DNA from: Sphingomonas sp. ID1715
Lineage (GTDB): Bacteria > Pseudomonadota > Alphaproteobacteria > Sphingomonadales > Sphingomonadaceae
Length of the DNA: 64,000 bases
Direction: 5' to 3'
NCBI RefSeq assembly: GCF_013044515.1
Contig: NZ_JABEPR010000004.1
Span: forward strand, 124,001 to 188,000
The notes below the pieces were generated by a model. It was not told where the DNA came from. It saw only the letters and a list, made by a program, of their open reading frames with translations, and did not search any database. Each line of letters begins with the position of its first letter. The first letter of the stretch is position 1. Positions 32,477 through 42,049 of the stretch are shown here, one piece after another. The position numbers were made by a program, and so were the translations under genes.

Positions 32477-33267
32477 GTGACTTCGGCCCCGAAGCACAAG
32501 GGGATCGAACGATCCATCAACCCGACCAGATGCGGAGGGCGTTCTCCACGGCCCGTCAGCGGCACGAACATCGCCCAGCCAAGCGAGCAGCGCTCGATTC
32601 CGCCATCCAGCTTCTTGGTATAGACGAGCACTTGCTCCTGCGCGAAACTGGGCCCGATGGGCATAACGAGACGCCCTCCGGGCTTCAGTTGCTGGAGCAG
32701 CGGCGCCGGAACCTCCGCCGCGCCGGCCGCTACGACGATGCCGTCGAACGGGGCATGTTCGGGCCAGCCCTGGAAACCATCGCCTGCCCGCACATTGATG
32801 TTGCGATAGCGCAGTCGGCGCAAGCGCCGCGCTGCATCGCGCGCGAGCGGCGCGACGATTTCAATCGACGATACGCGTCGCGCGAGCGGCGACAGGATGG
32901 CGGCCTGGTAGCCGGACCCGGTTCCGACATCGAGCACTTCGGCGTTGGGCGGAAGGCGGAGCGCCGCGGTCATCACTGCGACGATGTAGGCGTCGGAAAT
33001 CGTCTGTTCGTAGCCGATCGGCAGGGGCGTCAACTGATAGGCACGTTGGCGGAGCGCGTGTGGCACGAACGCCTCACGCGGGACCTGAGCAACCACCGCA
33101 AGCACGCGCCGCAGTTCGTCATTGTCGGCTGCCGGAGCGTCGTCGCGCACGATCGCTTCGATTCTTGCGACCATGGCCAGGCGCAACGGCTTGAACCGGC
33201 CCGATGCCATCGCGCCAGTCATGCTGACAAGCGTTACCGCGGCGAGGGATATCACTCGAATCGACAC
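32473..33267 (-). CDS. Protein-L-isoaspartate methyltransferase, predicted exported
   Basis: A PCMT-family SAM-dependent methyltransferase that repairs isoaspartyl residues. The SAM-binding motif is EVLDVGTGSGYQAAIL and the post-motif region GDGFQGWPEHAPFDGIVV is typical. The GTG at 33267 (264 residues) gives a hydrophobic N-terminus (RVISLAAVTLVSMTGAMA) that looks like a signal peptide, unusual for a SAM-dependent enzyme but known in periplasmic Pcm homologues. The frame is open to 33369, so the start is uncertain. Confidence 0.75.
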   Translation of the reverse strand: MSIRVISLAAVTLVSMTGAMASGRFKPLRLAMVARIEAIVRDDAPAADNDELRRVLAVVAQVPREAFVPHALRQRAYQLTPLPIGYEQTISDAYIVAVMTAALRLPPNAEVLDVGTGSGYQAAILSPLARRVSSIEIVAPLARDAARRLRRLRYRNINVRAGDGFQGWPEHAPFDGIVVAAGAAEVPAPLLQQLKPGGRLVMPIGPSFAQEQVLVYTKKLDGGIERCSLGWAMFVPLTGRGERPPHLVGLMDRSIPLCFGAEVT

Positions 33268-33393
33268 CGGCAGCAGCGCTCGGATGCGCCGGCATCTCGC
33301 TCCGCCGCGCGCTGCTGTGCCTGTCGAGCGGGTGGCGCAAATCGCTGCGCCGGTCGGGGAGCAAGTCACAAGCGGTACAGCTCTTCTTTCGAC

Positions 33394-34422
33394 CTAAGCG
33401 GTCGGTTTCATTCTCGCGGCCGCATAGTCGATGACATAGCCGACATGGTCCGACAGCATCGCTCCGGTCGGATCGCGCCCGAACGGGACTGTCATCCCGA
33501 TGGCGGTGATTGCTGCGAGACGGCCGGGGACGATGAACTGCCAGTCGCGCGCACGGCGCATTGCGAACGTCGCGTCTGCAAACGCCCGACTGTTATGCGA
33601 GAGACGAGCCAGGCAGGTTCGCAAGCCATCGCGCGGCACGCGCTCCTCGGTGCCCGGCCACCAGCGCCCGATCTGTTCGAACAAGGCGGTCCGGCGCGCC
33701 AGTTCCGAGATGTTGAAATCACCGGCGAAGACCAGCGGGATCGCGGGATCGCGGCGCGCGATGAAAAAGGATCGCAGGAAATCGAGCTGTCGCCGATAAG
33801 CGTAGAGCGATCGACCGTCGCTTACGCCGGATGAGTGCCGTGAATTGAGGTGAGCGGTCGCGATTGCGAAGGGAGTGGGCTCGCCCGGAATCTTGAGGGT
33901 GACGAGGAGCACGCCCTTGTTCGCGAGACAATCAAAGCCGGCGCAGGCGAAGCCTGGGAATGCCGCTCGCTGGACGTTCAGGACGGGATAATCGGACGCG
34001 ATCTCGAGGCCGCTGTCGGCCCATTTCCCTTCGGTTTCTCCTTTCAGCCAACTGGCTTCCTCCGCGAATCGCTGATCCTCCGCAGTCATCCTGGCCTGAG
34101 TGAGCTGCGCCTTGGACGGGCCGTAGACGATGTAGCGGTATCCAGCGTCCTGGCCGATCCGCTTTGCAGCGTCCGTAAAGGCCTCCTGCAGGACGATCAC
34201 GTGTGGCTGGCGCCCTTCGCGCCGCATCGTTAGCAGGCGAGCTGCGATCTGCCGGAAAGCATCGGTGCGGCCGCGCGCGACCGGCCAGGGCAGGCCCTTC
34301 ACATTGTAGGTCAGCACCGAAAGCGGCGCCGGGGCGGCAGGGGCCGGGTTGCTGGCCAATGCGGGATTGACCGAGGTGAAGGCCAGCGCCGTGGCTGCCA
34401 GAATATTCAAGCCGCGTTGCAT
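33394..34422 (-). CDS. Secreted endonuclease/exonuclease/phosphatase-family protein
   Basis: A 342-residue exported protein with an EEP fold: signal peptide (about 1-25), then LSVLTYNVKGLPWP, VIVLQEAFTDAA (metal-binding Glu), ATAHLNSRHSSG, VFAGDFNISE and SDHVGYVIDY at the end, covering the Asn, Glu, His, Asp-Asn and Asp-His active-site residues. Relatives include nucleases and sphingomyelinase-like phosphodiesterases, so the substrate may be a lipid or a nucleic acid. I chose ATG 34422, spaced from GAGG; ATG 34437 is also possible. Confidence 0.78.
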   Translation of the reverse strand: MQRGLNILAATALAFTSVNPALASNPAPAAPAPLSVLTYNVKGLPWPVARGRTDAFRQIAARLLTMRREGRQPHVIVLQEAFTDAAKRIGQDAGYRYIVYGPSKAQLTQARMTAEDQRFAEEASWLKGETEGKWADSGLEIASDYPVLNVQRAAFPGFACAGFDCLANKGVLLVTLKIPGEPTPFAIATAHLNSRHSSGVSDGRSLYAYRRQLDFLRSFFIARRDPAIPLVFAGDFNISELARRTALFEQIGRWWPGTEERVPRDGLRTCLARLSHNSRAFADATFAMRRARDWQFIVPGRLAAITAIGMTVPFGRDPTGAMLSDHVGYVIDYAAARMKPTA

Positions 34423-34649
34423 CCGTGCCTCATCCATCAGGGTCGCTCTGTTTTGGAGACGGCGTCCTGGAGGATTTCCGCAGCACGACGGAGGCAACAG
34501 TGCGTGCAAGCTTCGGCAGCAGAGCCGCGGTAACCCGAGCAAGGGCGGGCCGGCCGGCGATTTGCTGCCATGCCGACTCCTCACCTGTGGCTTTTTCCGA
34601 TCCTCGCCGTCCACGATTCGAAGCGCGTTCGATTGGCGGCGCGCAAGCG

Positions 34650-35390
34650 ATGGGGCAGGTGATGCGCGAAAGATGGATCGCATTCTGGCCGGTTTGCGTC
34701 GCGGTGATCCCGATCTGTTTGAGCGGCAATGCCGCACCGGCGGCGATGATCGGGCCGCCTCAAGTCGCGAGCGGGGCGCTGGCGACGGCCGCGGCCCGGC
34801 CGTTCGGTCTCGGCGAGCGGCGGGTAAGGGAGTGGTCGAGCGATACCGAATTCGGCCTCGGCACACTGACGTTCTCGGCGCGGCGCGAAAAGTTCGGAAA
34901 GAGCTCCGATCTCTATCCGGTCCTGCCGGTGGATCGCCTTTCCGCAGCGAGCGCAGGCGCACGCTTCACACTTCCGATAAGATCCTCAGAGGACATAGGC
35001 CTCGCTGTTGCCGGATCATGGGACCGGCGTCACCCGTCAGGTCTGATGTCTCATGCGCGCGCGCTGACGACGCGCGGATGGGCGGCAATGGCCGAGTGGG
35101 TGCATGACGATCGCTGGGCATTGTCCGCCGGCTGGTTCAACCTGAGCTCGGGCCGCAACCGTCTGCCTACGGATCGCATTTCGGAACTCGGAAGCGGAGC
35201 GCCGCTGGAAGCGCGGGGCGTTCGCGTCGGATTCGATCTTTTCGACAGCGAAGATGACCAAGGCCGCCATTTTTCGTTCGGGCTCGACGGACGGCTGCAG
35301 CGCATCTCGCTTCGCGACGCCACACTCTTCGGCGCGAGCGATCCTGCGCGGGATATGCGCGTCATGATGGCGCTCGGCTTCACCTTCTGA
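34650..35390 (+). CDS. Putative exported outer-membrane protein
   Basis: A 246-residue protein with a signal-like N-terminus (RERWIAFWPVCVAVIPICLSG) and a body rich in alternating hydrophobic and polar residues that ends MALGFTF, a terminal Phe typical of beta-barrel outer-membrane proteins. I do not recognise a family. The ATG at 34650 or 34662 is likely; the frame continues upstream without a stop. It is divergent from the secreted EEP protein, with a 227-base gap that shows nothing distinctive. Confidence 0.5.
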   Translation: MGQVMRERWIAFWPVCVAVIPICLSGNAAPAAMIGPPQVASGALATAAARPFGLGERRVREWSSDTEFGLGTLTFSARREKFGKSSDLYPVLPVDRLSAASAGARFTLPIRSSEDIGLAVAGSWDRRHPSGLMSHARALTTRGWAAMAEWVHDDRWALSAGWFNLSSGRNRLPTDRISELGSGAPLEARGVRVGFDLFDSEDDQGRHFSFGLDGRLQRISLRDATLFGASDPARDMRVMMALGFTF

Positions 35391-35397
35391 GCGATTT

Positions 35398-35418
35398 CCA
35401 CGCCTTGGCGAGGCGTGG
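35398..35418 (+). terminator. Hairpin after the outer-membrane protein gene
   Basis: CCACGCC (35398-35404) and GGCGTGG (35412-35418) form a perfect 7-base stem with a 7-base loop, eight bases after the stop codon. There is no T-tract, so this may be a weak or Rho-assisted terminator. Confidence 0.35.
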
Positions 35419-35526
35419 GCGCCATCCACAGTCGGCAGGATCAGCAACACGTCCGCACAGGTGACCCGATGTGCGCCCGCTTCTATGTTCCGAGCCGACG
35501 CGCCTGAAGCGCAGGGAGGGAGCGGG

Positions 35527-36087
35527 ATGACGAACATGAGCTCGATCAGCTATCTGGCCCAACGTTACCTGAAGAAGAGCGGGACAGCGTTGGAGCCTCA
35601 GGAACTGCGGGTATTGAACAGCATTGCTGATCGCGAGCCGCTCAGCAGGCGGGCCTATCTCGCCGCAGCGATGGAGACACGCTTCTGGGACAGATTGGCG
35701 GATCGGGTGGTGGCGATCGGTGGGTCCTGGGCCTTCATTTTCGGGTTCCTGGCCGTTCTGATCGGATGGATGCTGGTCAACACCGAAATTCTCTCGGTCT
35801 GGAAGCTTGCGTTCGATCCATACCCCTACATCTTTCTGAATCTGATGCTGTCGATGATCGCCGCACTTCAGGCGCCGATCATCATGATGAGCCAGAACCG
35901 CCAGGCGCAGCGGGACCGCCTCGCCGCGCAGCATGACTATGAAGTCAACCTTCGCGCCGAACTTGAAATCATGGCCCTGCACGAAAAATGGGATTTCGCA
36001 TCCTTGAGCGATCTCGGCGCCAAGCTCGATCGCCAGTTGCAGCTCATCGAAACGCTGCTCGCCCGCGTGCCGGAGACGGGACGCTAA
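35527..36087 (+). CDS. DUF1003 family membrane protein
   Basis: A 186-residue protein with an N-terminal soluble part, two membrane spans (about 73-93 and 102-126) and a C-terminal coiled-coil-like region. RLADRVVAIGGSWAFIFGFL, FDPYPYIFLNLMLSMIAALQAP and IMMSQNRQAQRDR are hallmarks of DUF1003. The family's function is unknown. The ATG at 35527 is preceded by GGGAGGGAG. Confidence 0.88.
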   Translation: MTNMSSISYLAQRYLKKSGTALEPQELRVLNSIADREPLSRRAYLAAAMETRFWDRLADRVVAIGGSWAFIFGFLAVLIGWMLVNTEILSVWKLAFDPYPYIFLNLMLSMIAALQAPIIMMSQNRQAQRDRLAAQHDYEVNLRAELEIMALHEKWDFASLSDLGAKLDRQLQLIETLLARVPETGR

Positions 36088-36192
36088 ATAAGGCAGGCGA
36101 CGTTCGCCGCACTGCGGGTGGGTTGATCAAATCGGAGCGGTCGTTGTCGTCTGGCCGCCGACCGGCTAAGCCCTAGGCGGCTGGTCGCAAGC

Positions 36193-36780
36193 ATGGGCGA
36201 AAGAGCGGGGCGGGTGACGGATCAGGGGCTGAAGCAGCTTTTACTGTCGTCGAGGACCGCGGTGATCAGGTTCCTGATGCTGCGCGGGTCGAAGGCAGAC
36301 GAAGCGGAGGACCTTGTTCAGGAACTCTTCCTCAAGCTTGAGGGGCTGCGGATCGGGCCGATCGCGGAACCTCGCGCCTATTTGTACCGCATGGCCGACA
36401 ATCTTTTGCTCGACCGGCGGCGTTCCGTCGCGCGTCGCAGCCGGCGGGAGGAAGAATGGACTGATGCGCGCAGCGGCGTTGACGCCGAAGCGGACGACAC
36501 GCCGTCGGTTGAAGATGCGATGATCGCGCGCGAACAGCTGGACATTCTGACCAAAGCCTTGTCGACGCTGCCGCCGCGCACCGCTGAGATATTCCGCCGC
36601 TTTCGTGTAGATGGTGAACGGCAGAAGGTTATCGCCGCTGACTTTGGGGTCAGTGTCAGCGCGATCGAGAAGCAATTGCAGCACGCCTATGAGGTCGTGC
36701 TGGCCGCAAAGAAGGAGCTTGATGAGGAATTTGAAGACGCGCGACGTCTAACGGGTGAGAGAGACGATCATGGCGCCTGA
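36193..36780 (+). CDS. fecI: FecI-like ECF sigma factor
   Basis: A 195-residue extracytoplasmic-function sigma factor. Region 2 includes SKADEAEDLVQELFLKL and EPRAYLYRMADNLLLDRRRS; region 4 has TLPPRTAEIFRRFRVDGERQKVIAADFGVSVSAIEKQL, the FecI-type helix-turn-helix. It should direct transcription of the receptor operon when released by FecR. It overlaps the fecR start by 11 bases. The long inter-region linker is highly acidic. Confidence 0.92.
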   Translation: MGERAGRVTDQGLKQLLLSSRTAVIRFLMLRGSKADEAEDLVQELFLKLEGLRIGPIAEPRAYLYRMADNLLLDRRRSVARRSRREEEWTDARSGVDAEADDTPSVEDAMIAREQLDILTKALSTLPPRTAEIFRRFRVDGERQKVIAADFGVSVSAIEKQLQHAYEVVLAAKKELDEEFEDARRLTGERDDHGA

Positions 36781-37735
36781 ACCCGAACACGCTGTCCGCG
36801 CCGCGGCAATCGCCTGGCACATCCGTCTCAAGAGCGAGCGCACGGACGATTGGGACGCCTTCATGGACTGGCTGAGCCAGGACCCGGCGCATTCGGACGC
36901 CTATGACGCCGTCGCGCTCGCCGACGCCGAACTGGACCCTGTGCTGGCGGAATGGACGCCGCCACCGATCGCGGCGAACGATGAAGGCGAGGAGCGCAGC
37001 TGGTATCGCAGACGAACCGTGCTGGGAGGGCTCGGCGCGGTCGCGGCAACGGTTCTGGTCGGCCTGGTCGCTGGCCCAGCCCTGCTCCGGACCGACCGGT
37101 TTGAGATTGCGACGAGGCCGGGCGAGCACCGGCTCGTCGAGCTTAACGGTCGCGACCGGATTGCCCTCAATGGTTCGACCCGGCTCATTCTCGACAAGTC
37201 GAACCCACGTTTTGCGTCGCTCAGGCAAGGCGAGGCGACCTTCACTATCGTGCACGACCCGAAACGGCCGTTCACACTCGAGCTCGGCGACGACCGCGTG
37301 CAGGATGTCGGCACGATCTTCAATGTGGTTCGAACAGCCGATGGGCAGACCGTCGAGGTTGCGGAGGGCGCTGTCGTCTACAACCCTCAGCGCGAGGCGA
37401 TCGCGGTTGCCGCGGGGCAGAGCCTGACGGATCGCGCCGGGGAGCCTCGGGTCGTTATGACGCGCAAGGATCCATCGTCGATCGGATCGTGGCGCCGGGG
37501 GCGTCTGGTCTATGACGGCACGCCGCTGTCCGACGTTGGTTCTGACCTGTCGCGCAATCTTGGCGTCTCGGTGACGGTGGCACCCTCGATCGCCGGCCAG
37601 CCGTTCAGCGGCACGATCCAGATCGGGCCCGATCAGGCAGGGACATTGAACCGGCTGGGCGAGGTTCTCGGCCTGACCGTCAGTCGCCGGGACAAGGGAT
37701 GGACGATCGGCCCGCGGGACCGTGCGGTCCGCTAG
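36770..37735 (+). CDS. fecR: FecR-like anti-sigma/signal transducer
   Basis: A 321-residue inner-membrane protein. The N-terminal cytoplasmic part (about 1-60, IAWHIRLKSERTDDWDAFMDWL) is the DUF4880 sigma-binding region; a single span (about 85-106) follows, then the periplasmic FecR domain (RPGEHRLVELNGRDRIALNG, YDGTPLSDVGSDLSRN) and an STN-like end. It relays the receptor's signal to FecI. ATG 36770 overlaps fecI; a GTG at 36755 would add five residues. Confidence 0.9.
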   Translation: MAPEPEHAVRAAAIAWHIRLKSERTDDWDAFMDWLSQDPAHSDAYDAVALADAELDPVLAEWTPPPIAANDEGEERSWYRRRTVLGGLGAVAATVLVGLVAGPALLRTDRFEIATRPGEHRLVELNGRDRIALNGSTRLILDKSNPRFASLRQGEATFTIVHDPKRPFTLELGDDRVQDVGTIFNVVRTADGQTVEVAEGAVVYNPQREAIAVAAGQSLTDRAGEPRVVMTRKDPSSIGSWRRGRLVYDGTPLSDVGSDLSRNLGVSVTVAPSIAGQPFSGTIQIGPDQAGTLNRLGEVLGLTVSRRDKGWTIGPRDRAVR

Positions 37736-40085
37736 CCATTTTGTCGCAACGGTGATGGCGTGCCTCATCGCGAGCGCCGCCGATGCCGCCGATATCCGCG
37801 CCTTTGCCATTCCCGCCGGACCGCTTGGCGGCGCGCTGGCGCGCTTCGGGGAGCAGGCCGGAATGACCATCGGCGTCAGCGATCCTTCGCTTGCGGCGCG
37901 CCGCTCGGCGGGCGTGCGCGGCCGGATGTCTGCGCAAGCGGCGCTGCAGCGGTTGCTGCGCGGGACAGGCGCGCAGGCGGTATTCGTTGACGCCGTGACG
38001 GTCAGGATTATCCGCAGCGCCGGATCGCGCCGTCCGTCGCCGGTGCGCTCCGCGGCTCCGCAGCCCCGCCCAAGTGCCCTGGTGGTCGGTCCCCAGCAGG
38101 ACATCATCGTGACCGCCAGCAAGCAAGGCACGCCACTCGATCGCTATGCGGGAAGCGTTTCCGTTCTCGCGCTTGATCCGGGCAAGAACGCCCGCGAGGC
38201 GTCCAGCGGAACGGCGGCCGTGGTTGCGCGACTGCCGATGGTCGCCTCGACCAGCCTTGGCCCCGGGCGTGACAAATTGTTCGTTCGAGGAATCGCGGAC
38301 AGCAGCTTCAATGGTCCCAGCCAGGCGACCGTCGGCCAGTATCTGGGCGATGTGCGGTTGACCTACAATGCCCCCGATCCGGACCTCAACCTTTACGATA
38401 TTGGCCGGGTGGAGGTGCTGGAGGGGCCGCAAGGCACGCTCTACGGCACCGGTTCGCTCGGCGGCATCATTCGGCTGGTGCCGAATGCGCCGTTGATGGG
38501 CCGGGCCGATGGCTCGGCCTCCGCCGGCCTGGTCGCAACCCACAAGGGCGGGGAGGGCGGCGATGCGGCGGCAATGCTGAACCTGCCGTTGATCGGCGAC
38601 CGGGTGGCGATCAGGGGCGTCGGCTATTGGTCGCTCGACCCCGGCTATATCGACGACCCGAGCCGCGGCTTGTCCGACATCAACGAGACCAGAAGCTATG
38701 GCGGACGTGCGGCGATCCGGTACGAGCCAGGAGCCGGCTGGTCGCTCACCCTTGGCGGCGTCATTCAGAACATCTCGAGCCGCGACGGACAATATGTGCT
38801 TCGCGGTTCGCCCCCGCTCACCAGGTCTTCCGCGATCGCGCAGCCGTTCGACAATGATTTTCGGCTTGGCTATCTGACGATCCAGCGGGACGGATCGGCG
38901 GTCTCTCTATCTTCCACGACCGCATTGGTCCGGCATGACGTCGATTCGGTCTTCGACGCGACTCCGGCGGGTGGGGCGGCACGGCGTTTCGAGGAAGACA
39001 TCGGCATCACGCTCCTCTCGCATGAGACCCGGCTATCGGGTGGGACGGGTCGCCGGTCGTGGGTCGCGGGTGTGAGCGGCGTCTACGACATCAGCCGGAT
39101 CGAGCGCCGGCTGGGTGATCCCCAGGATCCACCGTCGATTCTGGGCGTGCGCAACGAGAACAGCGAAGTCGCGCTGTTCGGGCAATATACTCAGCCTCTG
39201 CTGGGTCCGGTTTCGATTACTCTGGGCGGCCGGCTGACCTATGCGCGCGCCGTCGGCATGCTGATCGAGCAGACGGACGGCGATTCCGGCGAAGCCAAGC
39301 GCAAGAAGGTCCGGCTCTCGCCGACGGTCGCGGTTTCGTGGCGGATGGGCCGCGGATTGCTTGCCTTTGCCCATTATCAGCAGGGATTTCGAGCTGGAGG
39401 CCTTGCTGTTGCGCCATCCGGCTCGCCGGCGGACAGCAAGCGCTTCGAAGGCGACAGCCTGACGGTGGGCGAGGTGGGGCTGCGTCTCGGCCGGCCGGGC
39501 CGCGATCGCTTTTCCGCAAGCACGACGCTCGCTTATGCGCGGTGGAGCGATATCCAGTCGGACCTGGTCGATCTGACGGGGCTGCCCTACACGACGAACA
39601 TCGGCGACGGGCGAGTCTACAGCTTCGAAGCGCAGACGATGTGGGAGGTCGTCTCGGGTCTCAATCTCGAAGCCTCGGTCTTCCTGAACGATTCGGCGCT
39701 GTCACGGCCCGTCGAGGCCTTTGCCGCCGCAGAAGAGCGCGAACTCCCGAACATCGCGCGCGCCGGCGCTCGCGGCGCACTGCGCTACAGCATCGATCTG
39801 GGCGCCGGGACTAGCCTGGTTCTGGACGGCGCGGTCCGTTATGTCGGCACGTCGCAGCTTGGAATCGGTGCGCCGTTCGACGTGACGCAAGGCGATTTCG
39901 TTGAAACGTCGCTCGGAGGCAGGCTGGCGCTGGGTCGCCTGGGCGTCTCGCTCGACGTCAGCAACCTGGCCGATGTCCGCGGCAATCGATTTTCCTATGG
40001 CAATCCGTTCGGCGTGGCGCAGCGTGATCAGATCACGCCGCTGAGGCCGCGAACCGTCAGGGTCGGACTCGATGCCCGCTTCTGA
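37722..40085 (+). CDS. TonB-dependent receptor with STN signalling domain
   Basis: A 787-residue outer-membrane receptor: signal peptide (about 1-22), STN domain (about 25-95, FAIPAGPLGGALARFGEQAG), a TonB-box-like DIIVTAS near residue 128, a plug domain (KLFVRGIADSSFNGPSQAT, VLEGPQGTLYGTGSLGG) and a barrel ending with Phe (VGLDARF). The STN domain marks it as a transducer that signals ligand binding to FecR. The GTG at 37722 overlaps fecR by 14 bases; ATG 37755 is an alternative that trims the signal peptide. The ligand is unknown; its neighbours suggest a glycan or lipid-linked compound rather than simply iron. Confidence 0.92.
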   Translation: MRSASHFVATVMACLIASAADAADIRAFAIPAGPLGGALARFGEQAGMTIGVSDPSLAARRSAGVRGRMSAQAALQRLLRGTGAQAVFVDAVTVRIIRSAGSRRPSPVRSAAPQPRPSALVVGPQQDIIVTASKQGTPLDRYAGSVSVLALDPGKNAREASSGTAAVVARLPMVASTSLGPGRDKLFVRGIADSSFNGPSQATVGQYLGDVRLTYNAPDPDLNLYDIGRVEVLEGPQGTLYGTGSLGGIIRLVPNAPLMGRADGSASAGLVATHKGGEGGDAAAMLNLPLIGDRVAIRGVGYWSLDPGYIDDPSRGLSDINETRSYGGRAAIRYEPGAGWSLTLGGVIQNISSRDGQYVLRGSPPLTRSSAIAQPFDNDFRLGYLTIQRDGSAVSLSSTTALVRHDVDSVFDATPAGGAARRFEEDIGITLLSHETRLSGGTGRRSWVAGVSGVYDISRIERRLGDPQDPPSILGVRNENSEVALFGQYTQPLLGPVSITLGGRLTYARAVGMLIEQTDGDSGEAKRKKVRLSPTVAVSWRMGRGLLAFAHYQQGFRAGGLAVAPSGSPADSKRFEGDSLTVGEVGLRLGRPGRDRFSASTTLAYARWSDIQSDLVDLTGLPYTTNIGDGRVYSFEAQTMWEVVSGLNLEASVFLNDSALSRPVEAFAAAEERELPNIARAGARGALRYSIDLGAGTSLVLDGAVRYVGTSQLGIGAPFDVTQGDFVETSLGGRLALGRLGVSLDVSNLADVRGNRFSYGNPFGVAQRDQITPLRPRTVRVGLDARF

Positions 40086-40824
40086 TCGCCGCTTGCTCGC
40101 CTCGATCCACGATGTCGGGCCGAGGTTCGAGGCAGAGGTGGACCGGCTGGTCGAACTCCTGTCCGAACATCTGGGCGGGTTCCGCTTCGCGATGCTGGTC
40201 GTACCCGACCACTGGAACCGCGCGCCGCTGGCGGAAAATCCAGGCTACCAGAGCAAGCTCAGGGCGTGGTCGGACGGCGGGGTCGAGATGTTCGTGCACG
40301 GCTGGTCGCATCGCGACGAGTCGACGCACAGGCGCCCGTCCGCGGCGTTCCGTGCCAAGCACATGACTGCGGGTGAGGGTGAGTTCCTTGGCCTCGACCG
40401 TGTCGAGGCGCTTGCCCGGATGAAGCGCGGGCGCGCGCTCCTCGAGGATGTGATCGGTCGAGAGGTAACCGGCTTCATCGCGCCGGCCTGGCTGTACGGG
40501 GCCGGCGCTGTCGCGGCGCTCGGTGAGGCGGGGTTTGCGATCGCGGAAGATCATTTTCGGGTCTGGAGCCCGATCGACGGAGGCACGCTCGCGCGCGGTC
40601 CGGTGATTACCTGGGCCAGCCGCAGCCCCATGCGGATCAAGAGCTCGATCGGATTCGCTGCGCTTGCCCGCCGCGGCCTGGGGTTTCTGGATACCTTACG
40701 TGTCGCGGTTCATCCGGGCGACACGAAGGTGCCGGAACTCCTCGACAGCATCGTAAGGACGCTCGCGGCGACAAAGCGAGGGCGGCGCGCATCCGGCTAT
40801 GGAGACCTTCTGGCCCCACACTGA
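40072..40824 (+). CDS. DUF2334 polysaccharide-deacetylase-like protein
   Basis: A 250-residue protein of the DUF2334 branch of NodB-like deacetylases. LLASIHDVGPRF carries the first metal-ligand pair (His-Asp), FVHGWSHRDES the second His motif, and FIAPAWLYG and AVHPGDT the remaining active-site segments. It would remove acetyl groups from a sugar chain or lipid-linked sugar in the cytoplasm or periplasm; no signal peptide is seen. It overlaps the receptor gene by 14 bases, which ties it to the FecI/FecR unit. Confidence 0.82.
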   Translation: MPASDRRLLASIHDVGPRFEAEVDRLVELLSEHLGGFRFAMLVVPDHWNRAPLAENPGYQSKLRAWSDGGVEMFVHGWSHRDESTHRRPSAAFRAKHMTAGEGEFLGLDRVEALARMKRGRALLEDVIGREVTGFIAPAWLYGAGAVAALGEAGFAIAEDHFRVWSPIDGGTLARGPVITWASRSPMRIKSSIGFAALARRGLGFLDTLRVAVHPGDTKVPELLDSIVRTLAATKRGRRASGYGDLLAPH

Positions 40825-40858
40825 TTGAGGAATTCCGCAGCGGCGCCGTCAGCGATCG

Positions 40859-42049
40859 ATGGCCAAGTCGTTTCGCATCCTCACCTTCCTCCACAGTTTC
40901 GAACCCGGCGGCGTCGAGCGGGTGGCGTTGCGGCTCAATGCCGCCTGGCGTGCGCGCGGCGTCGATGCGCAAGTGGTGCTCGGGCGTCCCGACGGGGCAA
41001 TGCGCGAAGAGGCGCCCCCGCTTGACTATCACTATCTGGAGCGGGGTGGCCTTCGAACTAGATGGTTCGAGACCTTGTGGATGATCATGCGCCTTCCCGG
41101 CGTGATCCGCCGCCAGGCCCCGGATATATTGTTCTGCGCGGGCAACACCTATGCGGTGGTCGCAGTGGCGATGCGGCTGCTGCTCGGGCGTCGCTGCCCG
41201 CCGATCGTCGCCAAGATCAGCAATGATCTGGAACGGCGTGACCTGGGCGTCATCGCCCGGCAGGCCTATTATCTCTGGCTTCGCATCCAGGCGCGCGCGA
41301 TCGGTCACTTCGTCGGCATGGCAGCGCCGATGAAGTCCGAAATCGCAATCGCCATGTGGATCAGCGAGACGCGGGTCGCGATCATCGAGGACCCGGCGCT
41401 CACGCAAATGGAGCATGCGCGGCTGGCACGCTCCAGCCGACCGGAGCGGCGGGCGGGCGAGAGCCGTCACTTCGTCGCCGCGGGACGGCTGGTCGCTCAG
41501 AAGAATTTCGCGCTCCTGCTTCGCGCATTTGCCTCGGGAGCAGGCTCCGAGGACCGGTTGACGATATTCGGCGAAGGTCCGGAGCGGCGATCGCTTGAGC
41601 GATTGGCATCAAGGATCGGCATCGCAGAGCGCGTGAACATGCCGGGCCATGTCCGGCGCTGGGCGGAGCAACTGAGCGTCGCGGATGCGTTCCTTGTTTC
41701 CTCCGACTATGAAGGTGTGCCCGCCGTCGTCATCGAGGCTTTGGCCGCCGGTGCACCGATCATCGCGACGGCATGCAGCGTCAGCATGGCGGACCTGCTG
41801 GGCGCGGGCAGATTCGGACGGCTGGTGCCTGTCGGCGATGTCGACGCGCTCGCCCGTGCCATCGCCACAATCGGCGATCGCGGATTCTGCGTGGCGGGGG
41901 CACGCGCTCAGGCCGGCCGTTTCACGGTCGAGCACGCAGCCGACGCGTATCTCGCCGTAATGCGCGAGTCTGCGCGACTAGTATCGGTCGAGCCCGCTTC
42001 CGGTGCGCCTGCGGATTTTTCAGTTGGGCGACGTCCAGTCATCGAATGA
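40859..42049 (+). CDS. GT4-like glycosyltransferase
   Basis: A 396-residue GT-B-fold transferase. The N-terminal HSFEPGGVERVALRLNAAW is the acceptor-side glycine loop; the C-terminal half has FVAAGRLVAQKNFALLLRAF, IFGEGPERRSLERL and VSSDYEGVPAVVIEALAAGAPI, where the E-x7-E motif binds the sugar nucleotide. It probably adds a sugar to a lipid-linked acceptor at the inner membrane. It starts 34 bases after the deacetylase gene and overlaps the next gene (ATGA). Confidence 0.9.
   Translation: MAKSFRILTFLHSFEPGGVERVALRLNAAWRARGVDAQVVLGRPDGAMREEAPPLDYHYLERGGLRTRWFETLWMIMRLPGVIRRQAPDILFCAGNTYAVVAVAMRLLLGRRCPPIVAKISNDLERRDLGVIARQAYYLWLRIQARAIGHFVGMAAPMKSEIAIAMWISETRVAIIEDPALTQMEHARLARSSRPERRAGESRHFVAAGRLVAQKNFALLLRAFASGAGSEDRLTIFGEGPERRSLERLASRIGIAERVNMPGHVRRWAEQLSVADAFLVSSDYEGVPAVVIEALAAGAPIIATACSVSMADLLGAGRFGRLVPVGDVDALARAIATIGDRGFCVAGARAQAGRFTVEHAADAYLAVMRESARLVSVEPASGAPADFSVGRRPVIE

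Noticed and set aside
32461-33834. 457-residue plus-strand frame opposite the methyltransferase and EEP genes
   Set aside because: It is antisense to two genes with clear catalytic motifs and reads as an Arg- and His-rich sequence typical of high-GC shadows.
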